Shown here: positions 15,836-25,991 of the stretch, piece by piece
Numbering within the stretch: the first letter of the stretch is position 1
Layout: every line of letters begins with the position of its first letter
Virus record (IMG/VR): IMGVR_UViG_3300027810_000017
Span: 1 to 45,599 of that record
Strand: one strand, 5' to 3'
Length of the DNA stretch: 45,599 nucleotides
DNA from: a virus
Translations under genes and position numbers: made by a program
Notes under the pieces: model-generated
The model's input: only the letters and a program-made list of their open reading frames with translations
Told to the model about the DNA's origin: nothing
The model's database searches: none

Positions 15836-18800
15836 ATGGCTATAAATTTCAATACAAACAACAAAGAGGAGAAATCTTCATTTGCACTATTAAGAACCAA
15901 TCCAAAATTAACTAGTAATTTAAAGTTGATTGTTGATTCTACGGAACAGATGTTCCTAGGAGCATTTAAGGCTAATAAGGTTCTTTCAAAGGTAGAATAT
16001 CAGAAGTTTGAGGTTTCAGACTCTGGCATTTATTCAAATGATGTTGCCAGATTTTTTAAAGGCACTCCAGTTAACGAGAGATTTCAAACTCTTAAGAAAT
16101 TCTCAGATATTACAGCATACTCAGATTACTCATATCAATATGAGGATCAATATAATTACGGAGCAAATTTTAATTCAACTAAATTATACGACGAGCAATA
16201 CAAGATATTTGCGCCGATATGGTTAGATCGTAAAATTCCTAAGAAGTTTGTAGTTTACAGAGTTTCAGATGTTGACTATAAAAACAAATACGAAGAAGAT
16301 ACACTTGGTCAAAACGGTAGAATCTTAGAGCTTCTAGAATCTGCTACGATAGTTAAGGCTTTTGATCTTACACGAAAAAGCAAAATAGGTAAATACCTAC
16401 ATTCACATATATTTAATGAAGGAATGCCTTCATCTGCTATTGAATTTAACTTTTCAGATAGTGGAGCGGTCTTATATAGAGGGATTGATTCAACTAAGGG
16501 TGGTTTTGTTTCTAAAAAAGATTTTATCGCGGATGATTATATTCAGCAAGATAATTTAGAGATTAATTCAAATGAATTAATTACAAAAGGATTCGAAAGA
16601 CATGCTGTAATTTCAGCTAACTTGATTAATCTTGAGTTTATGTTCGACGACAGATCTGCATCAAACTATGAAATATACAGGTACTTTGGATTATATGTTG
16701 ATGATATCGAAGAAGGTACTTTTACTATTAATTCAGTGTCTTTGGACAATGTTGTAAGTATCGAGCCAAACACAACACAGACCGTGTATGACGTTGTTGG
16801 AGCGGGAATAACTCACGAAGATATGTTACCAAAAACACAGGAGCTATTACTTCCTACACTATCATATATCAACCTAGGCGACAATTCATTTTTACATGTA
16901 AAAAATAACAATAGGGTCGAAAGTTTAAAAATACCTGTTACAAGTAATATAGATATTAGTAACTTAATAAAAACAACAAATTACAGCATTTCAGATAATA
17001 AAGTACAGGCACTTTCTAAAAAGATTTCAAATAAACCTTTTATTAAATTCGAAATAACAAGCAAGCCTATTTTAAATGATAGATTTTATATCAGTGATAA
17101 GACTGAAATTGAAATTTCTAATTATAGTTTATATGATTTCATAGCAATTGCCGATGATTCACTAGCTCCCGGAACTTTTTCTGGTAACAGTTTTTCAACC
17201 GGAGGTACTTTAAATCAAATAGCGATAGCTATTAAAGAATTAATTAAAGATATTACACCATATCAAGTTAAAACGGACGGGCCTTCTGTTATCATAGAAG
17301 ACTATGCAAACGGAGACAATAGAAGTCGAATGTCCTTTGGTATCTATAGTTTAAATATTAGTAATTTTATAAATATAGAAACTGCCAAATTAGATAGTAA
17401 TGTATTTCAGGACTATGCTGGTAACGTGTTTAACGACTGGGCATCATATACAACAAGTGGAGGATCTAAAATAGGAGCAAGCTTCTTGGTTTCATCTGAA
17501 GAATTAGGAGAAGCTAAAGCAGGTCAGTATGTAAAGCATGTAAATTTAACTAGATATTCTAAAATAAAAGAGATAGTCAAAGATCACGAAAACGATGAGA
17601 TGTATCGAGTTATTATTGAAAGAGAATTTAAAAAACCAAGTGATGGCACTATACAATTATACAATAAATTTACACCGTCATTTGGTAAGTTTACAGCATA
17701 TACATTAAAAGATTTTGATTTTGATTTTTATTCAACTAAAAATTCTGAATTAGGAGAACTTGTATATGAATCTTTCGATGATGTTAATACCGAAGGACAG
17801 TCGTCTGGATCAGGTGCAGGTTCTGGTATTGTGTATGATCCTTCGGTAAATTTTACAGGTCTATCTCCAATATTATATGGTGAACGTGTCGAAGATGATT
17901 TAAAGTCTGCTGATATTAAATCAGAATATGACAGGCTTGATGAAAATCAATTAAAGGAAACAGCATTAAAGAGTAGAATAGTACCTACTATTATGAAATA
18001 TTCCCTAAAGGACGGTACTAACGCAAGAAATTTACCTTATCTTTTAAATGTAAACGAAACGTTTGGCCCTAATAACCTTTCTCCTGAAATTAGATTAGAA
18101 TCAGGTAGAAGTTATGACAACTTGAATATGGAACACTTTCATTTCAATAAAATACCAAACAGCTTTTATACTAATAATACACTTACCAATTTATCATCAT
18201 ACACTAGTTTTACAACGACTGATGGAATAAGTATGGACCAATTAAAATCAACAAAGTTTGACTACTTCAGTCTTTATTTTAATTGGAAAGGAGCATTAGA
18301 TGTAGATTCTGGAACATGGACAGATGATAAATCTAGAAAGTTATATACTAAGTTTAACGGAGGTACGTCAGAGTTAGAGCCTAGCACTGTGTTTAGAGGA
18401 TTACGATATATTTACAAGAAAAGAAAAGAGTTTCTTAAAGAAGCCCCAACAGCTTTTGTACAAACGTCTGATGTAAATTCTTATAAGTTTGGAGTAACAT
18501 TAGACTATGTTCAAGGAGGAGAATCTAATTCAGTTAATTATAGTGTTATTAAAAATGATGCATTTAAATTTATTTGTGTTGTAATTAAAATAAACGTAAT
18601 AGAGAATGATGTACTAGCGTTAAATAGAGCTCTTGTTTATGAATTAAACGATATAACTAATGGTGGTAATATAATTGACACAAAAATATCATTTCAAATA
18701 GATTTAAATAAGTCTGAATGGCCACAGGGTGATAGTTCAGATGAAATCATAGTATATGCTAGGGACATGTCAATATCCGGTGGTTTGGCTAATTTTACCA

Positions 18801-20449
18801 AAGAAATAACTGTAAATGATGAGGGAGTGTACTCGTGGATTTATTTTGGATTACCAAATGGAGGCCTTGCCGCAATGAAAGTAGTTTCAATTATCGATGA
18901 CACTCAAATTATAATTAGCGGTAAACCGGTTGAATTTACAATAGCAAATGGTCCTTTAGCAAATCAAATAGACAGCCAGACATTAACTCTAGTACCAAAC
19001 GATACTGAGTTTAATTACTGGAAAACAGGATCCGCTGGTTGGAAAAACATATTAGAAGAAATTATTTCTTATAACTTCGCTAAAAGATTTAATAACTTCG
19101 GAGAAATAGAATACATAAGAGTCGGTGATGATATACTTGGAGAAATATCAAATGATTTTGTATTAGAAATACAAGATGGAGTTGATTTTGTAAAACCATC
19201 CGTATTAGATACAGCGCCTGACGGAGAAAGACCTAGGTCTTATCAATTAAGCTCAAAAGAAATTGGTAAAGTATTAAAAGAAAGAGAAGACGGAGGATAT
19301 TTTACAGTATTGCGAAGAATGAATGGAGAATATAACCCGCTTTTTAGAGATGTTGTTAGTTTTACCGACATCTATACAATACAATCAACATTAATACCTG
19401 AAGTAGGCTCAGATATTATAGGTTCTGGTTCTGGTTCAGGATTCGGAGGAGGATATGAAGGAGTTATCATACCATATCCTGTCAACAGCATTGGCTCAGG
19501 AACAGGGGCTGGTGGATCTTCAACTGGTTCAGGATATGTGTTAGAAGATAGCACTATTGGACATACGGAACAGGAACAGAATGCTAGATGGAGGGAAAGA
19601 CTAATCTATAATAAATTTAAAAATCTAGGAATTGCGTTTGCATCTTATAAAGACGTAGATGTAGACTATGGTTACATAAATAATTATTACTACCATAAGG
19701 TGAATGATGAAAATTCTAAAAACTTATTAAAGTTATCTGAAACAACTGATAAATTACCAATATACCCTGTTATTGGCGAAATTGCAATAGACAAAAAAGA
19801 CTTTAATGTATTTAAATCTAAATATGCTAGTGATTATTTTACAAAAGCATTACCAGGAACCGACAACGTGCTAGTATATGGTACTTTAAGTCCAGTAGAA
19901 TTAAAATCATTCATGGCATCTACTGTTATGAAGGTTAAAGATCAATATGATTTAACTAGTTTTTCACAAACAACAGAAGTATCTCTTGATTCTTTAGACT
20001 ATATTAGATTTAATAAGCTAAATAAAACAGCAATACATTGGATAGAAAACGATTCTGAAATTATTGCAGACTTTTATTTACCTAAAACAATATACAACGA
20101 ATTATTAGAAGATGGCATTCAATCTAAGTTTAGTAAGTATTTGACTCCTGAAAATTCATTTGGAGACAAGTCAACTGTCTTAGATGATTTAGAACAGTAT
20201 GTTTATTCTAACATTGTTTCGAGGTTTATTATAGAAAATACTGAAATATATGGAATCGCAGGTAAGAACATTACAACCGATTTTAAATCAGTAGATTCGC
20301 CAAATGAATTAACAGACGGCAGGTTTATTAAACAAACAAATTTTGACATTCAAGGATATCAGAATGACGGGCTTAGTTTTAGATTAATATATAATAAAAA
20401 ACCAGGTTTTAAATATCATTTAAAACTACACATTAAAATACAAGCATAA
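15836..20449 (+). CDS. Giant virion structural protein (1537 aa)
   Basis: The largest gene in the window. It is Asn/Ser/Asp-rich and beta-rich without enzymatic motifs, as expected for a tail-fibre or baseplate-periphery protein. Two Ser/Gly linkers divide it: SSGSGAGSG near residue 660, and a longer run near residues 1195-1235 (SGSGSGFGGG, GSGTGAGGSSTGSG). They suggest three independently folded parts. The C-terminus (LSFRLIYNKKPGFKYHLKLH) is short and basic. It stands 5 bases upstream of the first collagen-like fibre gene. No T4 counterpart is recognised; a role in the fibre assembly is inferred from position. Confidence 0.55.
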   Translation: MAINFNTNNKEEKSSFALLRTNPKLTSNLKLIVDSTEQMFLGAFKANKVLSKVEYQKFEVSDSGIYSNDVARFFKGTPVNERFQTLKKFSDITAYSDYSYQYEDQYNYGANFNSTKLYDEQYKIFAPIWLDRKIPKKFVVYRVSDVDYKNKYEEDTLGQNGRILELLESATIVKAFDLTRKSKIGKYLHSHIFNEGMPSSAIEFNFSDSGAVLYRGIDSTKGGFVSKKDFIADDYIQQDNLEINSNELITKGFERHAVISANLINLEFMFDDRSASNYEIYRYFGLYVDDIEEGTFTINSVSLDNVVSIEPNTTQTVYDVVGAGITHEDMLPKTQELLLPTLSYINLGDNSFLHVKNNNRVESLKIPVTSNIDISNLIKTTNYSISDNKVQALSKKISNKPFIKFEITSKPILNDRFYISDKTEIEISNYSLYDFIAIADDSLAPGTFSGNSFSTGGTLNQIAIAIKELIKDITPYQVKTDGPSVIIEDYANGDNRSRMSFGIYSLNISNFINIETAKLDSNVFQDYAGNVFNDWASYTTSGGSKIGASFLVSSEELGEAKAGQYVKHVNLTRYSKIKEIVKDHENDEMYRVIIEREFKKPSDGTIQLYNKFTPSFGKFTAYTLKDFDFDFYSTKNSELGELVYESFDDVNTEGQSSGSGAGSGIVYDPSVNFTGLSPILYGERVEDDLKSADIKSEYDRLDENQLKETALKSRIVPTIMKYSLKDGTNARNLPYLLNVNETFGPNNLSPEIRLESGRSYDNLNMEHFHFNKIPNSFYTNNTLTNLSSYTSFTTTDGISMDQLKSTKFDYFSLYFNWKGALDVDSGTWTDDKSRKLYTKFNGGTSELEPSTVFRGLRYIYKKRKEFLKEAPTAFVQTSDVNSYKFGVTLDYVQGGESNSVNYSVIKNDAFKFICVVIKINVIENDVLALNRALVYELNDITNGGNIIDTKISFQIDLNKSEWPQGDSSDEIIVYARDMSISGGLANFTKEITVNDEGVYSWIYFGLPNGGLAAMKVVSIIDDTQIIISGKPVEFTIANGPLANQIDSQTLTLVPNDTEFNYWKTGSAGWKNILEEIISYNFAKRFNNFGEIEYIRVGDDILGEISNDFVLEIQDGVDFVKPSVLDTAPDGERPRSYQLSSKEIGKVLKEREDGGYFTVLRRMNGEYNPLFRDVVSFTDIYTIQSTLIPEVGSDIIGSGSGSGFGGGYEGVIIPYPVNSIGSGTGAGGSSTGSGYVLEDSTIGHTEQEQNARWRERLIYNKFKNLGIAFASYKDVDVDYGYINNYYYHKVNDENSKNLLKLSETTDKLPIYPVIGEIAIDKKDFNVFKSKYASDYFTKALPGTDNVLVYGTLSPVELKSFMASTVMKVKDQYDLTSFSQTTEVSLDSLDYIRFNKLNKTAIHWIENDSEIIADFYLPKTIYNELLEDGIQSKFSKYLTPENSFGDKSTVLDDLEQYVYSNIVSRFIIENTEIYGIAGKNITTDFKSVDSPNELTDGRFIKQTNFDIQGYQNDGLSFRLIYNKKPGFKYHLKLHIKIQA

Positions 20450-20454
20450 CTGAT

Positions 20455-23373
20455 ATGTCAATCAATATTAAAGAAATATTTAAGAGTGATCTAGATCCTA
20501 ACAGCATCAATTGGTGGGCAAAGGATAAAATAGACAAACTTAATTTTAACTTTAGCCAACTAGTAAATGGAGGGGTACCTGGTCCTATTGGATTAGAGGG
20601 AACTGATGGCGTAACAGGGAACAGAGGAGTCCAGGGATTAAATGGGGACCAGGGATCTACTGGGATAGAAGGAACTGCGGGACTACCGGGCCTTGCGACA
20701 TGGGTAATTAATTCCAGCAATGATGCGAACAACATAACGCTACTACCTAATAGAATGCCGAGCCCTGAATTTGCACCAGTTGGTATTATGATTGGTAAAA
20801 ATTACGCAAGTACCACAACAGAACCTAGCAATCCAAGTTCTTTAGGTAATTACAACAATAGATTACCATATGACGATGCAGGATCTACTGTTGCTGTTTT
20901 TTATGGAAATGATGATCGTTCTAATTTTGGATTAGACTCGGATTCAGATTTAGTGTTCGGTGATCACAATTTTAATAATGACGTTTTAAATATTGGTAGA
21001 GCACTTGAAGCTACTGAAGTCGGTAGCCGATGGTTACATACAGTGACTAGTTTAAAAGATACAATACATTCATTACATATAGGAAATCAAGAAAATCAAA
21101 ACACACCTATACTAAGTGCAATTGAATTTAGTACTAGTTTATTTAAGGTAGATAAACCAACCGTATTTGATTTACCTGATTCGGTGAATCCGCTTGAAGT
21201 AGATATGCACACTTTAAAATATGGATTAAACCCAGCGGCTAACCAAGTTATAGTAGCAACTGATGATGTTGGTAGTGTTATTTGGAAAAGTAAGTACGAA
21301 GTATTTGGAGCACTTCCAATAGGTTCTATAATTTCTGTTAGTGAATTAGAATTTAATAATACTAATTTTCATTTAATTGACACATTACAAGTTGATGCTG
21401 ATTCTGGCTTATTACTAAACGTATATGGTAGAGGTAGATTAAATACACAATTTGAAGGTTGGTATTTATGTAATGGACAAACATGGGAAAAAGATGGTAT
21501 TATTTCTTTTGAAGTTTCTAACTTAAACAAGTTTACCTTTACAATAGAGTCTAACGGTGCTGACCAAGAGTCTGTACCATCAGGTACCTCTCCTCTTATA
21601 GTGATAGGGGGTGCTGCTGTGAACTTTGACGCAACGTATAACACTGGTAATAACTCATATAATACAAGTGGAAGTTTACTAGAAGACGCAGGTACAAGCG
21701 TTACACTCGCTACTGGATCTGGAAAAGTTAATTCCATGGTACATTTAGTTAATTTAGGAGAACCATCACTAGATTGGAAAACAGCAGAAGGCGCAGCGGT
21801 TACTGTATATGATATTGTATTATCAGAACCTAGAGATAATTATGAAGCAGCATGTTCGGCACCTTCACAAACATATCAATGGACAGGAGATCAGATAACA
21901 GATTGGGGAGCATCTTATTTACCGACCGGTACTTTATACCTTAACGGAAGTACGGCTCCTATAAATAAATGGTATGCTGATGATGAATTTGCTAGAGAAT
22001 TGTATGGGACGTCATGGGGAGCAACTAACCAAATAGAGGATTGTCCGGTTTCAACTAATCTAGATTATCAAGCAAGTTGTTTGAATTTAAACTGGAATTC
22101 AACGCCACAGGATGGCCAACCGTATTTATTAAACACGACTTCATTAAGTGATGCAACTACTATTAAAGATACAAATGGAAATAATGGAACAGCTGGATGG
22201 TATCGAGAGACTTCACAAACAGGTACTGTATGGTATAGGGTATTTTGGAATGGAACCTCAGTAACATACAGAACTGCTGAAAACTATATTCATTATGGCG
22301 GTCTGTTAGAAACTACAACCATTGTTGGAGGGCTAGCGTGTAAAACACTAGTAAATTTTATTTACAATGAAATATATTATGCAAACAACACTGTACAATC
22401 GTATAACACCAGCTCTTTGCCTCTAGTGGCTTGGTTATACAATAATTCTGAACAACTTTTAGTTAATCAAGGATGGGCTACTACTTCATCAGGAAATCCA
22501 CTGGGTAGGTTTGGATTAATACCAATAGCAGATCAAACAATACCTAATTCAAATTCAACAACATATAAATCTGTAGTTGAGACAGCTACAGGATCAACTA
22601 CAAATAATTCGTTTGCCGGTATTGTTCAAACAAGTTCTATTCTATCTAGTCCAGGCAGTTGCTTACCAGACCCTGTGCCAACATATTCAAATACAGTACA
22701 GAGTGGAACGGCGTTTAGAAATAACTGTTCATCTGGGTATATTGGTAGTTTGGTAAATTATACAGTAAGTGCAGGTACACATACATCTACTATTAGCCAA
22801 GCAGCAGCTGACCAACTAGCAATAAATAATGTAGCTAATAATAAACAAACATATGCAAATACACATGGATCATGTAGTTATTATATAAACGAGTTCGAGC
22901 CTAGTTGTTTTGTATCAGGTAGTAAAGTTAAAGTTTATACTGAAAATGGCTTTGTAGATATCAATATAGAAGACGTGCAAATTGGAGATAAGGTATTAGG
23001 AAGAGATAACGTATTAAACACAGTACTAGAGTATGATAGGCCTTTATTAAGTAATAGAAAACTTTACGACATTAATAAAAATAATGATTATTTTGTTAGT
23101 GAAGAACATCCTATGTTAACTAAAAAAGGTTGGAAGAGTTTAAAACCAGAGTATATACAGAAAAACGAAATAGAAATATGGGAAGAATTATTCGAAGGGC
23201 GTGAAGATATATTGCTTAGTATTGGTGATGAAATGGTCATGTATGACGGTACATTTACAGTTATTAATTCTTTAGATTTAAAAGTAGCAGATCCACTTAC
23301 TCAACTTTATAATTTTAATTTAGATGGAGATAATACGTATATAGTTAATAATTATGTAGTACATAACACATAA
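20455..23373 (+). CDS. Collagen-like tail fibre with DUF5977-like and C-terminal Hint domains
   Basis: 972 aa. The N-terminal docking region (INWWAKDKIDKLNFNFSQLV) precedes a Gly-X-Y run (GVPGPIGLEGTDGVTGNRG onward, about residues 40-80), which forms a triple helix in phage fibres. A tail-collar-like motif GWYLCNG is at 335-341. Residues about 750-812 resemble DUF5977 of Bacteroidota (FRNNCSSGYIGS, VSAGTHTSTISQAAADQLA). The last 155 residues are a Hint domain: Cys818, EEHPMLT with His885, and VVHNT as the final residues 968-972. Only one residue follows the catalytic Asn971, so protein splicing onto a C-extein is impossible. N-terminal cleavage or transfer is expected instead. It is likely a host-binding fibre, paralogous to the next gene. 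Confidence 0.75.
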   Translation: MSINIKEIFKSDLDPNSINWWAKDKIDKLNFNFSQLVNGGVPGPIGLEGTDGVTGNRGVQGLNGDQGSTGIEGTAGLPGLATWVINSSNDANNITLLPNRMPSPEFAPVGIMIGKNYASTTTEPSNPSSLGNYNNRLPYDDAGSTVAVFYGNDDRSNFGLDSDSDLVFGDHNFNNDVLNIGRALEATEVGSRWLHTVTSLKDTIHSLHIGNQENQNTPILSAIEFSTSLFKVDKPTVFDLPDSVNPLEVDMHTLKYGLNPAANQVIVATDDVGSVIWKSKYEVFGALPIGSIISVSELEFNNTNFHLIDTLQVDADSGLLLNVYGRGRLNTQFEGWYLCNGQTWEKDGIISFEVSNLNKFTFTIESNGADQESVPSGTSPLIVIGGAAVNFDATYNTGNNSYNTSGSLLEDAGTSVTLATGSGKVNSMVHLVNLGEPSLDWKTAEGAAVTVYDIVLSEPRDNYEAACSAPSQTYQWTGDQITDWGASYLPTGTLYLNGSTAPINKWYADDEFARELYGTSWGATNQIEDCPVSTNLDYQASCLNLNWNSTPQDGQPYLLNTTSLSDATTIKDTNGNNGTAGWYRETSQTGTVWYRVFWNGTSVTYRTAENYIHYGGLLETTTIVGGLACKTLVNFIYNEIYYANNTVQSYNTSSLPLVAWLYNNSEQLLVNQGWATTSSGNPLGRFGLIPIADQTIPNSNSTTYKSVVETATGSTTNNSFAGIVQTSSILSSPGSCLPDPVPTYSNTVQSGTAFRNNCSSGYIGSLVNYTVSAGTHTSTISQAAADQLAINNVANNKQTYANTHGSCSYYINEFEPSCFVSGSKVKVYTENGFVDINIEDVQIGDKVLGRDNVLNTVLEYDRPLLSNRKLYDINKNNDYFVSEEHPMLTKKGWKSLKPEYIQKNEIEIWEELFEGREDILLSIGDEMVMYDGTFTVINSLDLKVADPLTQLYNFNLDGDNTYIVNNYVVHNT
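22906..23370 (+). other. Hint (intein-like) domain at the C-terminus of the fibre
   Basis: Residues 818-972 of the fibre. Block A begins with the nucleophile Cys818 (CFVSGSKVKVYTENGF) and includes IEDVQIGDKVLG. Block B is YFVSEEHPMLTKKGW with His885. The end LYNFNLDGDNTYIVNNYVVH, then N971 and T972, matches intein block F and G. Its size equals a mini-intein without an endonuclease. Such domains at protein ends are known as bacterial intein-like or toxin-associated Hint domains and self-cleave at the N-terminal Cys. Confidence 0.85.
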
Positions 23374-23460
23374 AATAATAACTAGAGTATATATGTTGCA
23401 TTTAAGTATAGTGACAATAAAAAAGAAATATATAGAATATAAATAAACATAAAGTTAAAA
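23374..23460 (+). promoter_or_regulatory. 87-bp spacer between fibre genes with a T4-late-like TATAAATA
   Basis: Very AT-rich spacer. TATAAATA at 23438-23445 equals the T4 late promoter consensus and lies 15 bases before the ATG at 23461, which would leave a leader of only a few bases. No hairpin terminator was found. Because TATAAATA also occurs where it cannot be a promoter (26792), this call is weak. Confidence 0.3.
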
Positions 23461-25968
23461 ATGGCAATTAATTTAAAACAAATATCGCTATCTGATACGA
23501 ACAACATAAAACTAGACAAGGTTAATTACAACTTTGATCAGTTGGTTGCCAATGGGGGAGGTCCTCAAGGTCCTCCGGGAAACCCTGGAAACACTGGATA
23601 TCAAGGAGTAACAGGGTACCAGGGTAATCAAGGTTCTCTTGGAGATCAAGGAGCTGTTGGTGTTCAAGGAACTAGTGGACAAGGTATTTGGAAACAAAAC
23701 GGAATCTCTCCAAATTCCACAAAAACTTTATTACCAACACACGATACAGCTACTCATGGGCCAAATGCACCTACAGTTGCAATAGGTTATAAATCCGAAT
23801 CAGACTTTTATCAAAATGGCGTAGAAGAAAATGTTTCTTTACTACTTAACAGGGGAACAAATTCACAGAATAACTTAGAATTAAGAACCGAAGGAAGTGA
23901 CAATGCTTTCTATTACAGATTATCATCTTCAGCCAATTTAGCTACTATGATAACTGGTTTTAGATTACCAACTAATGGAAGCTCTGCTGTTTTAAAACAA
24001 TATGCTACGGAATTTCAGTGGATATCTGAAGATCCTAATGCAGTAGTACCTCTTATTTCACTTGACGGTACTAAATTACAAGTAAATGTGGATGCAGATT
24101 TTAATTCCCCAGTTACTATTAATGGTACTTTAAAAATAAGTGGAACAGCTACGGTGGCTGCCGCTGGAAAGATTGCAGTATCGGCTGATGCGTCAGGAAC
24201 TGTAGACTTTAAGACAATTGAAGAAATTGGAGGAGTAGTACCTCTTGGAACTATAGTGTCGGTAGACCCTTCTTTCTTTTCTACAAACTTTATATTAAAT
24301 CAAACAAACGTAGCTTCAGGAGGAGATGCAACATCTGCAAAATTTAAAGTAGGAGCAGGTATAAATAATTTCGCAGGCTGGTATTTATGTAATGGTAAAG
24401 AATGGACAGACGGCGCTGGTATAGATTACCAAACTGAGGATTTAAATAGTTTCTCGTATACCATAGAAGATAATCCTGATTCACTTAACACAAATAGTCA
24501 AGGAGCTGCAACCCAAAGCGATTACAGTTTAACAATAATAGGAGGTTCTAGCGTTACTATGGATGCCAACTATACTTCACCTAACTATAATATAACAGGA
24601 AGCGTGTCTACTACTTCAAGTCCTATCGGAAACAGCCAGGGTGGTACTACGTTTACAATTAAAAAATTGCCACAAATCGTTTATTTAGGAACTGAAGATT
24701 TATACTGGCAAGACAAAGGTATTGATCAAGCACCAACAACAGTAGCGACTTATAGATTTATTGATGGATCTAATGATGCATTAGTTGCAGCTACAATTTC
24801 TGAAGTAGTCTCAGCCCAATCAGGTAATTCAGGTACTTTTAATGTAAGTATTCCTGCACCAGCTGGTCAATACTGGGATAATAATAATTTACCGACAATA
24901 ACTCCAGCTAGTATTATTTACACTATTGATAGCGTAACAACGTCAGGTACTACAGGCTCTCCTGAAAATTTAAATATACAGGTTTCATATACATCCCACC
25001 CTAACGCGGATGTTACTGTTGATTTTCCATATGATTCAAGTGGTTCTATAGTTGTAATACCAATATTGGAAACGATTGTTTTTACATTCACAGATACAAA
25101 CGGTTTCATTCCTATGAAAACAAAGAACCATGTTGACACTAATGGTACAGATGGTAGTTTTAATGTTTCAATAGCGACACCTGCTGGATATTATTGGACT
25201 ACTGCCCCTACAATCCAGCTAGCTGGAGGTACAGAAGGATATAATATTACTAATTCTACTCTAGCTGATTCAGATAATGATACGTATACTGACGAGTGGA
25301 CATTTACAGTTACTTATAGTTCATTCCCTTATAGTGGACCAGCAAACTTTAACTATAGCGGTACACAGAGAACTGCTGCAATACCTATAACAACTATAGC
25401 TAATACATATAACCTAAATCAGCAAATGTACTGGACAGCTGGTAATATTAGCAGAACAGTGACAGCTACTCCTGGAGATACAGCGACTGTTGGTACTTTT
25501 ACGTTAACTGCAGATACTGGAAGATACTTTAATAATGCAATGGCGCCAGTAACATCGTATGTTTACAGAGGATCCAGTACGCAGAGAGGTACCTCAGGAA
25601 ATTGGGATGTTTCTGTAAGTAGTTATACATATAGCGGCAGCGTTGGAGGCGATACAAATAAACCAACATCCCTTTCAATTACTCTAGAAGATATTGATTT
25701 TGCAGATGCAAGTGCTATTTCTGCAGGAACTACCCAAGATACTTATATAAGTATAGGTGGTGCTAGTACCGTTGCAATTTCCACAGCAACATGTGACGCA
25801 TACCTTGTGCAGAACACTACGATGAGTCAGATTTTTTCCGGGTACTCGTTCGAAAATTGCGCTGGTGATCCTACAACCGGATCACCAATTGGAGCAGGAG
25901 TCTCTCGTACAGAAATGGGAGACAATTTTAGTTCATTAAACACTGGAATTAGTATCAATCCAATATAA
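23461..25968 (+). CDS. Collagen-like tail fibre with tandem Ig-like repeats
   Basis: 835 aa and paralogous to the preceding fibre. It has the same kind of start (MAINLKQI..., KVNYNFDQLVANGG), a Gly-X-Y run at about 33-75 (GPQGPPGNPGNTGYQG), and the collar-like motif GWYLCNG at 306-312. The C-terminal half has three repeats of about 110 residues beginning near 458 (GTFNVSIPAPAGQYW), 565 (GSFNVSIATPAGYYW) and 678 (GTFTLTADTGRYF), probably Ig-like beta-sandwiches that often contact cell surfaces. It has no Hint domain. Likely role: host receptor binding with or in place of its neighbour. Confidence 0.72.
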   Translation: MAINLKQISLSDTNNIKLDKVNYNFDQLVANGGGPQGPPGNPGNTGYQGVTGYQGNQGSLGDQGAVGVQGTSGQGIWKQNGISPNSTKTLLPTHDTATHGPNAPTVAIGYKSESDFYQNGVEENVSLLLNRGTNSQNNLELRTEGSDNAFYYRLSSSANLATMITGFRLPTNGSSAVLKQYATEFQWISEDPNAVVPLISLDGTKLQVNVDADFNSPVTINGTLKISGTATVAAAGKIAVSADASGTVDFKTIEEIGGVVPLGTIVSVDPSFFSTNFILNQTNVASGGDATSAKFKVGAGINNFAGWYLCNGKEWTDGAGIDYQTEDLNSFSYTIEDNPDSLNTNSQGAATQSDYSLTIIGGSSVTMDANYTSPNYNITGSVSTTSSPIGNSQGGTTFTIKKLPQIVYLGTEDLYWQDKGIDQAPTTVATYRFIDGSNDALVAATISEVVSAQSGNSGTFNVSIPAPAGQYWDNNNLPTITPASIIYTIDSVTTSGTTGSPENLNIQVSYTSHPNADVTVDFPYDSSGSIVVIPILETIVFTFTDTNGFIPMKTKNHVDTNGTDGSFNVSIATPAGYYWTTAPTIQLAGGTEGYNITNSTLADSDNDTYTDEWTFTVTYSSFPYSGPANFNYSGTQRTAAIPITTIANTYNLNQQMYWTAGNISRTVTATPGDTATVGTFTLTADTGRYFNNAMAPVTSYVYRGSSTQRGTSGNWDVSVSSYTYSGSVGGDTNKPTSLSITLEDIDFADASAISAGTTQDTYISIGGASTVAISTATCDAYLVQNTTMSQIFSGYSFENCAGDPTTGSPIGAGVSRTEMGDNFSSLNTGISINPI

Positions 25969-25991
25969 ACAATCATTTATAAAACTAAAGC

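Noticed and set aside
19372-19554. Minus-strand proline-rich frame over the Ser/Gly linker
   Set aside because: Antisense shadow of a repetitive Gly/Ser coding sequence.
20433-20735. Minus-strand proline-rich frame over the collagen-like repeat
   Set aside because: It is the complement of the Gly-X-Y repeat, whose codon pattern keeps the antisense frame open.
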